DNA from: Pseudoalteromonas luteoviolacea
GTDB taxonomy: Bacteria; Pseudomonadota; Gammaproteobacteria; Enterobacterales; Alteromonadaceae
Direction: 5' to 3'
DNA: 64,000 nt
Assembly: GCF_000814765.1 (NCBI RefSeq)
Contig: NZ_JWIC01000004.1
Location: 372,001-436,000, forward strand
Position 1 is the first letter of the stretch; each line of letters starts with the position of its first letter. Both the position numbers and the translations under genes were made by a program. Shown one piece after another: positions 35,901 through 43,841 of this stretch. The notes beneath the pieces were generated by a model. It did not search any database. It was not told where the DNA came from and was given only the letters and a program-made list of their open reading frames with translations.

Positions 35901-38897
35901 TATCAACATTATGATAAAGCGCGTTCTGCATTTGAATATGATGCTTTGGGACGTTTAAAGAAAGTCATTAAAGCAGGTGACAGTATTGTATCACCGACGT
36001 CTGAGTTTAATTATCATATTGGTAATGGAGTACATAATTGGGTACATGCTAAACACAAGGCGGGCGATACACAGTACCATAACAGCTATACCTACTTAGA
36101 TGGTTACAGCCGCCGATTGATGGTGCGCTCAGACAGTGAGCATGCTGGACAAGTCATTGTCAGTGGCCGCACGCAGTACAATGGGCGAGGCGCCATCGTT
36201 GCCAATTATTTACCGTATTTTGCAACTGGGTTTGATTATCAGCTAGAGTCAGCTTCAGCCGACGAACAATTTCATTATGATGCTTTAGGGCGATTGGTTA
36301 AACACACCCATAACTTTAAAAATGGCCAAGGCCAGAACGCCTATGCAACCGTTGAGTACTCGCCATTTTCTGAATTACACCTTGACCCGGAGCAAACCGA
36401 TCCAACCAGTGCACACTATGGTGCTGCGACACGACTCACCTTTGATGCATTTGGTGGTAAGCAAGGCCGGCTGCGTCAAGTTGATGAAACTGTTGCGGTG
36501 TCAGCAGATGGTCAGTTATCGTCTTTGAATTCGTGGCAGACTCGTTATAACTATGATTTACAGGGTAATTTAACTCAGTATATCGACCCACAAAATAATA
36601 TGCGTTCGATGACTTATGACCAAGCAGGGCGTCTAACCTATGTGAATGACCCGAACCGAGGTCAAAAGTGGTACGCATATCAAGGCAGCATATTGCTGGC
36701 GGCGCTGGATGCCCGAGGGCTACCTGTTGCCTATCAAGTGGATGGCGCGAGCCGTTTGGTGGCCAGCTATCATTTAGCCAAGCAAGCCTTACCGCAAGCC
36801 AGTGAGTGGACCCCCAGTATTGATTTCACGAAGTTATCGGCGCATACGCGATATGCATATTATGGCAGTGCAGATGTATCTTCAGGTCGTTTGAAGTCCA
36901 TTACGCATCCATTTGGCAGTCAAACACAGAGTTACACCACTCGTGGTCAAGTGGCGCAACTGAATAAGTCGATTAAGTTGCCATCTGGACAAGTTAACCA
37001 GTACCAAATGGGCTACGAATATGATGCCGCCGATCGGTTAAGTGCTTTTGTTTATCCTGATAATACGCGCCTTACCTATCAATATAATGTACGTAGTTTA
37101 GTGGAGTCGGTATCAGGCGTTGCCAGTGCTATGCAATACAACGCAGCCGGTATGCCAGAGCATTATCAATGGAATAACGGTGTGTTGGGTACTTATCAGT
37201 ATGATGATGCCTTGCGCTTGACGCAACTGCACAGTGAAAAAGACGGTGTTACCTATCAAAAGATGGGCTATCACCATGATAATGCTGGCAATATAACGCA
37301 AATAGATGACCTTAGAGACAGTCAATCACTGGCCAAAATTGCCGAGCACCTCGGTGTGTCGCCGACCCTGATCAGTGGCCTCAATACATCGGCTAATTTT
37401 GTTTATGATGATTGGTATCGCTTGATTAACGGCCAAGTCGGTGGTGTCAGTTACGACTATCGATATGACCTGATTGGAAATAGAATCAGTGCGAGCACAC
37501 AGTCTGTGCAATCGGCAAAAAGCTTGATTGGGTTAATGCAAGGTGGTGCGCAAACCGATTATATGTATGGTGGTGGCACACATGCACAGACCGCTTGGCA
37601 TCGCATTGGTCGTGCTGCCACTGAAGCGGGTGGCCCGAATGCCCTCACTCACCTGACTGTGCAAGGCAAGGCCTCATCGCTGAGCTATGACCCTGTGGGA
37701 AATCGCTTAACGGATGGTGCGACGCGCTATTCTTGGGACAGAGAAAACCGCCTAATGTCTGTCAGTGCAGACAAAGGTCAGTTAGAGTTTGGCTATGATC
37801 ATGCCAATATGCGTTTGTTTAAGTACAGTAAAGCGGCTGATGGTTTAACGAATACCGTTGTCTATGTCGACAGGGACATCGAGTTTAGGCAGGGTCAGTT
37901 ATACAAATACGTGACGCTCAATGGTAAACGTGTTGCGCTGTCACGCCAATCATCTGGCGCGTACCAAAGTGAACAGTACTACCTGACCAACCACCTGGCC
38001 TCAACAGAGCTGAGTCTTGATAGCAGCGGTCGAGTGACCAGTGCCATTAATTATGACCCCTATGGTAATCAAACGGTTAGCCTTGGCAATGATGCCATCA
38101 CACCCTATCGCTTCACTGGTAAAGAGTTTGATGAAATATCAGGGCTAGGGTACTTTGAGCAGCGTTACCTCAGCAGTGTCCATGGTCAGTTTATCTCGCC
38201 AGATCCGATTTTTGCATTGCCAAACCGGTTTTTTGATCCTCAAGATTTCTCTGCATATAGCTATACAAGAAATAACCCTCAATCGTTTATCGACCCTGAT
38301 GGCAGAGCCAAAGGCGCTCCTTCGCTATTGCGAAAGCCATCCAAGGTCGCATATGAAGGGAATGTCTTTGCTGAGCAGCTAACTGGTGCCATTGTTAATT
38401 TATTGCCTGAAGGCAAATTAAAAGACACTGTGATGCGACAGCATCAAGGGATCAAAAGCCTTCGTAAGATGCAAGAAAAGTCTAGCAAGCGACTACTCGA
38501 TATCAGCCAAGGTAAAAAAGACAAGGGAGCTGTTACAGGTAGTAGTGAGGCAGGGAAGGTGGCGGACGATGCTTTAGCTGGAGGAAAAAATCGTGGGGCA
38601 GCTTCTTATCTCGAGGTGGATGGACAATTCTTTTCGGGTGTTAGTGGTAGTAAAATAAATTATCATCCAAAACTTAAGAAAGCCTTAAATAGTGTTCCAA
38701 AATCTCAGCAATCCCCAACACATGGATATTGCTCGGAAATTGTTTGTATAAATAAGAGCTTGCAATCAGGGGTAGATCCTGCTGGTGGAAATATGAAGAC
38801 TGTAGCCATTGGAAAAACTAAGCCTGGCCATGGTTTAGATAAAGATGCATGTAGTACCTGTAGTCATGTAATGCATAAATTTGGAGTAAATTATTAG
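32961..38897 (+). CDS. exported SpvB/FG-GAP/RHS polymorphic toxin with putative deaminase tip
   Basis: A 1978-residue protein; start at ATG 32961 (AGGA site upstream) giving signal peptide about 1-25. Residues about 40-330 resemble SpvB (GSGEFTLPIKLPAGRGGLTPELSIDY). About 325-610 contain six FG-GAP/VCBS-like calcium loops such as DLNSDGLVD, DMNGDGKTD, DMNADGKAD. The middle is RHS/YD repeats, ending in the RHS core motif RFTGKEFDEISGLGYFEQRY and ISPDP (about 1714-1745), then DPDGRAKG (~1780), after which sequence diverges. The last ~100 residues carry HGYCSEI (Cys ~1923) and CSTC (~1962), the C-x-E plus CxxC pattern of YwqJ-like deaminases. The layout equals a TcB-TcC fusion with a Sec signal. 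Family toxins self-process and deliver the tip; an immunity gene follows. Confidence 0.82.
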   Translation: MKQTNKLVIASLSLVSACFSAWAIDNSAIQQTHINLPQGPGKQFGLGELYSVAGNQGSGEFTLPIKLPAGRGGLTPELSIDYNAGFGNGLVGIGHRLSIPSIRHQTDKGLPDYQAANSRFVLSNGAELVHLGGQRYQEKLSGNPSVYEFTNGAWRVTLPDGSQWQFGTADQSRTVGEGHTYAWHLDKVTDTAGNAIDIDYQRLDDSATVYPKLIRYSADQVQVSLDYERREDAVVNYKPGFALIMNHRLKRISTQVQNSVVSHYELTYHPSTDWHTQSRLKSFTAYSGDKQLSQPTISFEYGEYPGSYQAHSLDSAKSLPFWNDNAGLVDLNSDGLVDVINTGVSRHAYWINQGTDQTGKPVWDNYKNMTISSSYRLTDEHVHLADMNGDGKTDLLIGRQRDTLVQELDEANNWQTSFSLSGLSYQLDNRNTILIDINNDKRTDVLYAHTSRGRVLRHLAQLNLESGWSNPIALSVPSQAIAYEFGDSNIRFADMNGDGLPDLVAIVNSGVRYFPNRGLKGFGAPVIFSNSPRFDSSKLGSVKITDMNADGKADVVFAERMRASIWLNKGISTQDPTSATLTQSYDIDSPQVARNMSIDLADVNGNGSTDIVWQLSSGALSYVYFVDLFAEQPANILTKIDNGMGLATELQYQSVAQYMYQATLAGQAWQSTSPVSMPVVSAISTRDSVTGVVSEQIFNYQDSYYYAPDKAFRGFKQITTTLPQSTNQAAQERIAQFNVGDVHEVLSGKLTQLVRQDKYGVFDSQQFTFEPRTWHQGAQGDERSVQFAAMVASTQSIQEKGKGTAVTVSEKFDYDAFGNVIYIEQSGRQDGQWQDARIIYNEYSAQLGAAVNKGIVNLPTQTKITDLVGNVVAKQQWFYDDDSFSAQQGTLSRGLMTQSRQWFNTQDPNGYIDTVRQKYNQYGQVSHVYGPLWGRQPGHETKLSYDPTLNTYVTQIDLSTGTDTLTATAEYDLSLGVITGYQHYDKARSAFEYDALGRLKKVIKAGDSIVSPTSEFNYHIGNGVHNWVHAKHKAGDTQYHNSYTYLDGYSRRLMVRSDSEHAGQVIVSGRTQYNGRGAIVANYLPYFATGFDYQLESASADEQFHYDALGRLVKHTHNFKNGQGQNAYATVEYSPFSELHLDPEQTDPTSAHYGAATRLTFDAFGGKQGRLRQVDETVAVSADGQLSSLNSWQTRYNYDLQGNLTQYIDPQNNMRSMTYDQAGRLTYVNDPNRGQKWYAYQGSILLAALDARGLPVAYQVDGASRLVASYHLAKQALPQASEWTPSIDFTKLSAHTRYAYYGSADVSSGRLKSITHPFGSQTQSYTTRGQVAQLNKSIKLPSGQVNQYQMGYEYDAADRLSAFVYPDNTRLTYQYNVRSLVESVSGVASAMQYNAAGMPEHYQWNNGVLGTYQYDDALRLTQLHSEKDGVTYQKMGYHHDNAGNITQIDDLRDSQSLAKIAEHLGVSPTLISGLNTSANFVYDDWYRLINGQVGGVSYDYRYDLIGNRISASTQSVQSAKSLIGLMQGGAQTDYMYGGGTHAQTAWHRIGRAATEAGGPNALTHLTVQGKASSLSYDPVGNRLTDGATRYSWDRENRLMSVSADKGQLEFGYDHANMRLFKYSKAADGLTNTVVYVDRDIEFRQGQLYKYVTLNGKRVALSRQSSGAYQSEQYYLTNHLASTELSLDSSGRVTSAINYDPYGNQTVSLGNDAITPYRFTGKEFDEISGLGYFEQRYLSSVHGQFISPDPIFALPNRFFDPQDFSAYSYTRNNPQSFIDPDGRAKGAPSLLRKPSKVAYEGNVFAEQLTGAIVNLLPEGKLKDTVMRQHQGIKSLRKMQEKSSKRLLDISQGKKDKGAVTGSSEAGKVADDALAGGKNRGAASYLEVDGQFFSGVSGSKINYHPKLKKALNSVPKSQQSPTHGYCSEIVCINKSLQSGVDPAGGNMKTVAIGKTKPGHGLDKDACSTCSHVMHKFGVNY

Positions 38898-38899
38898 TA

Positions 38900-39349
38900 A
38901 TGAAAGTTGATGATTTAATAGATGAAGTAATTTATGTTACTGCTGATAAATATAAGTACTGTATTATCTTAATGCTTCGTTGCTTAAAGCTGATCTCAGA
39001 CGAATGCCCTAAAGTTGCTAGTCAAAGTATGAAAGTTGCTAATGATTTTTGGGTGAAAGCGGCAGTTAATAGCGAAATGTTGGACTCAGCTAGAGTAGAG
39101 TGTTGGAATTTCCTCGATGCAAATTCAGCTTCTACAAATATTGAGCAAAGAGAGTTTTGTGCTGTAAGGGCTGTAATATGCGTTCTTTATCCAGAGCCGT
39201 TCTCAGATGATAATGGGGAACTTCTAGATTGGTTTTTTAAAATGCTTTTAAATATTGTTCAAGATAATGAAAAGTTAATCGAAGATTCACTTGATATTCT
39301 TGAGTCTATGAAATCTGATATTAAACTAGGAAAGATACAGATTACCTAG
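38900..39349 (+). CDS. putative immunity protein for the deaminase tip
   Basis: A 149-residue acidic, helix-rich cytoplasmic protein starting two bases after the toxin stop codon. No signal peptide, membrane segment or known motif was found. Its position directly behind a polymorphic toxin C-terminus, its small acidic nature and its clearly lower G+C compared with the RHS core are the standard hallmarks of a cognate immunity gene. Function is inferred from position only. Confidence 0.6.
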   Translation: MKVDDLIDEVIYVTADKYKYCIILMLRCLKLISDECPKVASQSMKVANDFWVKAAVNSEMLDSARVECWNFLDANSASTNIEQREFCAVRAVICVLYPEPFSDDNGELLDWFFKMLLNIVQDNEKLIEDSLDILESMKSDIKLGKIQIT

Positions 39350-39366
39350 AAGTAAATACATGACAC

Positions 39367-39386
39367 CCATTCCAATATGGGAATGG
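39367..39386. repeat. short inverted repeat
   Basis: CCATTCC (39367-39373) and GGAATGG (39380-39386) form a small hairpin just after the immunity gene, immediately before the stronger terminator. Confidence 0.45.
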
Positions 39387-39393
39387 AGTAAGA

Positions 39394-39439
39394 AGCCGTC
39401 TATGCTTTGATGACTATTAAAGCATGGATGGCTTTTTTT
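39394..39439 (+). terminator. terminator of the toxin-immunity locus
   Basis: AGCCGTCTATGCTTT (39394-39408) pairs with AAAGCATGGATGGCT (39419-39433) with a few mismatches and is followed by seven Ts, an intrinsic terminator closing the operon. Confidence 0.8.
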
Positions 39440-39473
39440 ATGGAAATTGCAAGGAATAGACAAGTAAGTTTGG

Positions 39474-39711
39474 TGGATATCAAGTCCTATCGCAGCTGAG
39501 CTCGGTGTGTAAGGCGCGCAGTTTTATGCGAAGAGGATACAGAAACGGGCTAGTCTCACTGAGGAGCGTGAGTTGAAGAGACGTTATTGCAGCTTGCTAA
39601 GGTATTTTGTATTTTTTTATGTAGATGATAAAAAAGAAAAATATCTAAATGATAAGGCAGTTGTTATTCGTTGGTATAAGCAATTTAAAGGAACTTGGTT
39701 AATCCATTAAT
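39474..39711 (+). pseudogene. possible decayed IS3-family transposase remnant
   Basis: The frame interrupted by a TAA near 39510 reads IAAELGV, then QFYAKRIQKRASLTEEREL and later YLNDKAVVIRWYKQFKGTWL before a stop at 39709-39711. The first part recalls an OrfA HTH/leucine region, and DKAVVIRWYKQFKGTWL recalls the DNAV-x-E-RFF-x-LK-x-x-W motif of IS3-family OrfB transposases. Both are degenerate and no terminal repeats were identified. It suggests an old insertion scar next to the toxin-immunity pair. Confidence 0.35.
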
Positions 39712-40056
39712 ATATCAATGACGAGTCACTGACCAAGTCAAAAAGTTTTTTGCTATCAGAGATACACACATATAGAAATCACTTAGCGGATAATAGGGAA
39801 CACTTAACGAAGAGATAACTCGTAAAGCCCATAAAAAACTCCAATTTACGACAGACATAAGTGGATTGTTTAACGCAGAAGTAAGTCTGAAGTGCGTCAC
39901 AATGATGGATGGTGCTGTGTTTTTCAACGTCTCGAACAGAATGGCGAATTGCTCGGTCGTCAATCGTTGGCCTAAGCGGTGAGGCCATCACACAATTTTA
40001 CCTATACTAGCAAAGCGGTGACTCGGTTATGTTGAGCTGTTTATGAGGGAGTTAAA
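39712..40056. other. gene-poor region after the toxin locus
   Basis: Two overlapping minus-strand frames (39715-39963, 39779-39991) lack a good start site or a recognisable protein and contradict each other, so I leave this region without a gene. It may be further decayed mobile DNA. Confidence 0.4.
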
Positions 40057-40079
40057 ACAAGCCGCTTTATGCGGCTTGT
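40057..40079 (-). terminator. terminator after the small exported protein
   Basis: ACAAGCCGC (40057-40065) and GCGGCTTGT (40071-40079) form a 9-bp stem with a 5-base loop; reading on the minus strand it is followed by TTTTAAC. Confidence 0.75.
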
Positions 40080-40093
40080 ACGAAAAATAGCGG

Positions 40094-40468
40094 TTAGAAT
40101 GTCGCGTACTTTGCTTGAATATAGATGTTTTCGCCCTCGTTATCACCACAGATACCATGGAATTGAAGCGGGGTATTGGTTGTTTTAGAATGCATAGCGA
40201 GGTCAAACATACGCTCAGCACCAGGCGAGCTTGCTGGAATATACGCGTAAATTGCAGTTGGGCAACCCGGCGCTTCCCATGTAGTATTGGTCCCATTTTT
40301 GTCAGCTTCATTACTGTCTACTGACGCGAAGTAATAGTAAGCGTTACCGTGATATACTTCGACACGTACTTCCTTTACTACCTTATCGGCTGTTATAACG
40401 GTTGCTGATTGTGCTTGAGATAAGCTTGAGAACAAAACAAGAGATGCAGCTAAAGCCAGTTTTTTCAT
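40094..40468 (-). CDS. small exported protein, unknown function (124 residues)
   Basis: A 124-residue protein with a clear signal peptide (MKKLALAASLVLFSSLSQAQ, cleavage about 20). The mature part is aromatic-rich beta sequence (VRVEVYHGNAYYYFASVDS, IYIQAKYATF) with two cysteines (GCP, ICG) likely bonded in the periplasm. An AAGGAAAT ribosome site precedes the ATG and a terminator follows, so it is a single transcription unit. I recognise no family. Confidence 0.65.
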   Translation of the reverse strand: MKKLALAASLVLFSSLSQAQSATVITADKVVKEVRVEVYHGNAYYYFASVDSNEADKNGTNTTWEAPGCPTAIYAYIPASSPGAERMFDLAMHSKTTNTPLQFHGICGDNEGENIYIQAKYATF

Positions 40469-40878
40469 ATTAATTTCCTTTATTTTTAACCCGAACTATT
40501 CTATTTGAAAAATGCTATTTTTAAATAGTGATAATTTATTAAATTGTGTTGTTGCTTTGTTTTTATTATTTTTTTAATAAAGGTTTTGTAAACGGGTTTT
40601 TATGCGTTTTTATGAAGCTTTTGAAAATCTGGAGGGGTATTTTTTACTTAATTCTAGTAGTCCGTTAGCGAGCTTATTCACGCATCGATCAAGACTTTAA
40701 ATACAGGGTTATGTTAGTTTATACACTCGGTGAGTGAGTTTGATGCTTTGTTTTTTTATCGCCTTTTTGGATTTTATGCCTGCTGTAATTGCGTTACCGC
40801 CAAGGGGGGAATGCGCTTTAGTATGCGAGTATATTCATCAGAACGACTGGCATAGCTGGTTGATATTAAGGAGTACAT
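40469..40878. other. divergent intergenic region before the SDR gene
   Basis: About 410 bp, AT-rich, holding the promoters of the small exported protein and the SDR gene. A short dyad CACTC-GGT-GAGTG (40724-40736) could be an operator. A plus-strand frame at 40734 lacks support. Confidence 0.4.
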
Positions 40879-41622
40879 ATGAAGGTTGTATTGATCACGG
40901 GTGGCAGTCGAGGTATTGGTGCTGCAACAGCAAAGAAGCTTGCGCAGCAAGGGTATGCTGTTGCGATTAACTTTAAATCAAACCATCATGCTGCGCAGCA
41001 AGTTAAACAAGATATTATAGACGCTGGTGGCAAAGCTGCGTGCTTTCAGGCCGACATCAGTGAAGAGCAGCAAGTGGTGGCGTTATTCCAATCGGTAGAA
41101 AAGCACTTTGGTCCAGTCACTCATTTAGTCAATAATGCCGGTGTCTTGACCCAGCAAATGCGGGTCGAAGAAATGACCGCTGAGCGGATTAATTGGATGC
41201 TAACGCAAAATGTGACGCCATACTTTATCTGCGCGCGCGAGGCGATTAAGCACATGCGCCAGAGTGATACAGGCCAACAATGTGCCATTGTAAATGTGTC
41301 ATCGGCAGCATCTTATTTGGGCGGTGCGAATGAGTATGTGGACTATGCAGCGTCAAAAGGCGCCATCGATAGCTTTACGAAAGGTTTATCATTGGAACTG
41401 GCAGCAGAGGGAATACGCGTCAATGGTGTACGCCCCGGTTGTATTTATACCGATATTCACGCGGATGGTGGTGAGCCTAATCGTGTGGATAGAGTCGCAG
41501 ACTTGTTGCCACTAAAACGCGGGGGTACCAGCGTAGAAGTCGCTAACGCAATTGCCTGGTTGCTATCAGATGAAGCAAGTTATGCAACAGGCACGTTTAT
41601 TGATTTAGCTGGTGGTCTGTGA
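40879..41622 (+). CDS. SDR-family NAD(P)-dependent oxidoreductase
   Basis: A 247-residue classical short-chain dehydrogenase. The cofactor motif is TGGSRGIGAATAKKL (TGxxxGxG), NNAG appears as LVNNAGVL, and the active site shows S in NVSSAAS and the YAASK motif (YVDYAASKGA). C-terminal YATGTFIDLAGGL is typical of FabG/glucose-dehydrogenase-like members. An AAGGAG site lies eight bases before the ATG. The substrate cannot be deduced; it stands alone. Confidence 0.85.
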   Translation: MKVVLITGGSRGIGAATAKKLAQQGYAVAINFKSNHHAAQQVKQDIIDAGGKAACFQADISEEQQVVALFQSVEKHFGPVTHLVNNAGVLTQQMRVEEMTAERINWMLTQNVTPYFICAREAIKHMRQSDTGQQCAIVNVSSAASYLGGANEYVDYAASKGAIDSFTKGLSLELAAEGIRVNGVRPGCIYTDIHADGGEPNRVDRVADLLPLKRGGTSVEVANAIAWLLSDEASYATGTFIDLAGGL

Positions 41623-41665
41623 TCCTCTTTATCGCCGAGTTGTATTTTACTGAAAAGGTTCTAAA

Positions 41666-41688
41666 AAAGCGCCAGATATAAGCGCTTT
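41666..41688. terminator. bidirectional hairpin between SDR and the next exported protein
   Basis: AAAGCGC (41666-41672) and GCGCTTT (41682-41688) with A- and T-rich flanks, located between two convergent genes. Confidence 0.55.
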
Positions 41689-41710
41689 AATCTTTTGTAG
41701 GCGTTTGGGT

Positions 41711-42163
41711 TTAGAACTTACGGCGGTTAATTGAGAATGTTACCGCAGCATTACCCGAGTTTAAATCGAATGATGTTAGCTTGCCAGAGCATACCGCTTT
41801 ATCACGGTATGAGCCGCCTTCACTTTCTGCAATGACTTCTTGCGGAAGCATTTTGCCGCTTCTGTAATCTTTCATAACAACAAATCGGAAGTGACATCTT
41901 GGTGAGATGGAACTCGTACCAAAGCTATACTCCAAGTCAACTAAACGTACAACAGTAGGGTAGTTGCTATATACAGAGAAACGTTCAGAAGAGTTGGCGC
42001 GTATCGTACTTGCAGGAGCCGGAGCATATGTTGATGTTTGTACATCTTTACTGGTTAATACGACCTCACCACTGCGATAATCATTTTCAACAGTCACTTG
42101 AATATTGGCGAGCGCTGCATGACTTAAAAGGGCGGATGCGACTAAAATACCTTTTTTCAACAT
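41711..42163 (-). CDS. small exported protein, unknown function (150 residues)
   Basis: A 150-residue protein with a signal peptide (MLKKGILVASALLSHAALA). The mature portion is beta-rich and polar with two cysteines (RCHF, VCSG) and basic/aromatic ends. It starts 12 bp after the stop of the upstream 121-residue gene with an AAAGGAA site, so the two are one operon. No recognised domain. Confidence 0.62.
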   Translation of the reverse strand: MLKKGILVASALLSHAALANIQVTVENDYRSGEVVLTSKDVQTSTYAPAPASTIRANSSERFSVYSNYPTVVRLVDLEYSFGTSSISPRCHFRFVVMKDYRSGKMLPQEVIAESEGGSYRDKAVCSGKLTSFDLNSGNAAVTFSINRRKF

Positions 42164-42174
42164 TAATAATTCCT

Positions 42175-42540
42175 TTATGTTTTATTTGAATAATAACTGC
42201 CAGGTTGATAAGCAGTTACCAAAGATAGTATATCACCGCGTCCCTTTTTAAAAGACAAATTATCGGTTATTAAATCTTCCTTATTAATTGTTGAGCCGAT
42301 TTGTCCAGAGTTTAATCCAAGTTGCTTCCCTAATTGCTCCATTTCTTCTTGCATTTGTGGCAAGATTTCATTTTTGACTTGTAAAGCGGCTTGTGCGTAT
42401 CTTTCTCTTTGCTCAGGAGTGTCGGCTGTTTTTGCAAGTCTTTGAAATTCCTGTATATCTTTTTTTGCGCCTTGCACGTCACCTACTCGGCCATTGTAGC
42501 CAAAATAGATATCCATTAAACCACCAGCGATAGGTTGCAT
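42175..42540 (-). CDS. small cytoplasmic protein, unknown function (121 residues)
   Basis: The ATG at 42540 has AAGGA eleven bases upstream; the longer frame to 42606 has no comparable site. The protein has no signal peptide and an amphipathic, coiled helical middle (GAKKDIQEFQRLAKTADTP, ILPQMQEEMEQLGKQLGL). The start MQPIAGGLMDI and end AYQPGSYYSNK do not match a family I know. It is the first gene of a pair with the exported protein at 41711-42163, which hints that the two work together. Confidence 0.55.
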   Translation of the reverse strand: MQPIAGGLMDIYFGYNGRVGDVQGAKKDIQEFQRLAKTADTPEQRERYAQAALQVKNEILPQMQEEMEQLGKQLGLNSGQIGSTINKEDLITDNLSFKKGRGDILSLVTAYQPGSYYSNKT

Positions 42541-42606
42541 AACATTTTCCTTGTTAATTTTTATAGATTGAAACTGTTTATAGTATATAAGCAAGTAAGG
42601 TGCCAA

Positions 42607-42942
42607 TCTAGTTGTGGTTTTTAAATTTAATTAAAATGTTTTTATATGCTTGGGTTATTTACTGGGGATATTTACATGCGCTGATTTTAATTGAGTTTAT
42701 TATATGTCTATAACTGTAATTGTTTTTTTGTAAACAAATAAAATTAATTTTATATCCTACTATAGGTATTTTTTATTTATTCAAAGAGGGGGTAAGTGCC
42801 TTTGAAGTGCTGATCTTGCGATAAATTTTTTCATAAATTGCGCGTCTAGGCTTGGCAAGGTTGCATATTTTTCATACAGTGATTGTAGCAATTGTGTTTA
42901 TCAATTGTGAACAATCTAACGGGTATATAAGGAATATTTAAA
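42607..42942. other. AT-rich divergent intergenic region
   Basis: About 336 bp between two divergent small-protein units, rich in T-runs and without a reading frame; it should hold both promoters. No conserved site was recognised. Confidence 0.4.
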
Positions 42943-43341
42943 ATGAAAAAAAGATATCTTATGGCAGTCGCTGCTGGCGTCTTATCGTTCAACAGCTTTG
43001 CAAGCTCTGTATCATGTTATGTCGATACGATGGCTTATGATCAATATAGACAAGGCAATTGTTGGGGTGGCGAGCACTATCCGGGTTTTGCGCCTGCAGT
43101 TGTGTTTAAAGTAAATGCCTCAAAACCGGTTGCTAGAGTTGATTGGGTATTCCGAGGTCAATATCGTAATGTCAGAGGCGGCACATGTACATCTACCACT
43201 TGTATCGTCGATGTGCGCAGCGGTGAAGGTGAAGTAACAGGGTGTGTAGATAGAATTTATTATAAAGACTACACATGGAAAGATGTCAATTGGTGTGCTG
43301 ACGCCACATACTATTACAGTGATGGTGGTGTGATGTTTTAA
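42943..43341 (+). CDS. small exported cysteine-rich protein (132 residues)
   Basis: A 132-residue protein with a signal peptide (MKKRYLMAVAAGVLSFNSFA). The mature part has six cysteines (SVSC, GNCW, GTCT, TTCI, GCVD, NWCA), consistent with three disulfides, and many Tyr/Trp. An AAGGAA site precedes the ATG. I recognise no family; a secreted or periplasmic role is likely. Confidence 0.62.
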   Translation: MKKRYLMAVAAGVLSFNSFASSVSCYVDTMAYDQYRQGNCWGGEHYPGFAPAVVFKVNASKPVARVDWVFRGQYRNVRGGTCTSTTCIVDVRSGEGEVTGCVDRIYYKDYTWKDVNWCADATYYYSDGGVMF

Positions 43342-43434
43342 TTCTTTATTGGTCCTAGCGCTTTTTATTAATTAGGACTGATTTTGGAAAAACAAAAATA
43401 ACGCTAAAAATGAAGTGTTCACAATAAAAGTGTA

Positions 43435-43462
43435 ACTGGCAGCGATTGCTGCCAGTATTTTA
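43435..43462 (+). terminator. terminator after the cysteine-rich protein
   Basis: ACTGGCAGC (43435-43443) and GCTGCCAGT (43448-43456) form a 9-bp stem with a 4-base loop followed by ATTTTATCGTTTT. Confidence 0.75.
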
Positions 43463-43841
43463 TCGTTTTATAGTGTCTTGTCTGATCATGAAGATATCAG
43501 GACATCAGGAGGCTGGCACTGAGTGTTTGTTTTGATGCAAATCACGGCATTTAGTGTGAACGAAAATAAAGTATCAAAGCGAGCCTGAAAGCTTGGTCTT
43601 AGACCTCAGTCGCAATAATCATCCTAAACACTCGCTCATGCTGGACTTAAAGTCGCATCGCATCTGCTTATTTAGGAATACATAGCTTAACTGTGTATTT
43701 AATTTGTGCATAGGCAGGTGTGTATTAACGCGCTCCTACTTACCGTGAAGTCATGACGAGTCGCTTTATTCAGGAGTTTACTTTTTATTAATCGCCCCCT
43801 GAACATAATAAGAAGGCCTAAAATACACAGTGTAATGGTTT
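43463..43841. other. gene-free region
   Basis: About 380 bp between two convergent units; no supported reading frame, repeat or RNA was seen. Confidence 0.4.

Noticed and set aside
39715..39991. Minus-strand ORFs of 70-82 residues
   Set aside because: They overlap in different frames, lack ribosome sites and resemble nothing known; likely decayed DNA.
40734..40970. 78-residue plus-strand ORF overlapping the SDR start
   Set aside because: It runs into the SDR gene in another frame and has no support.
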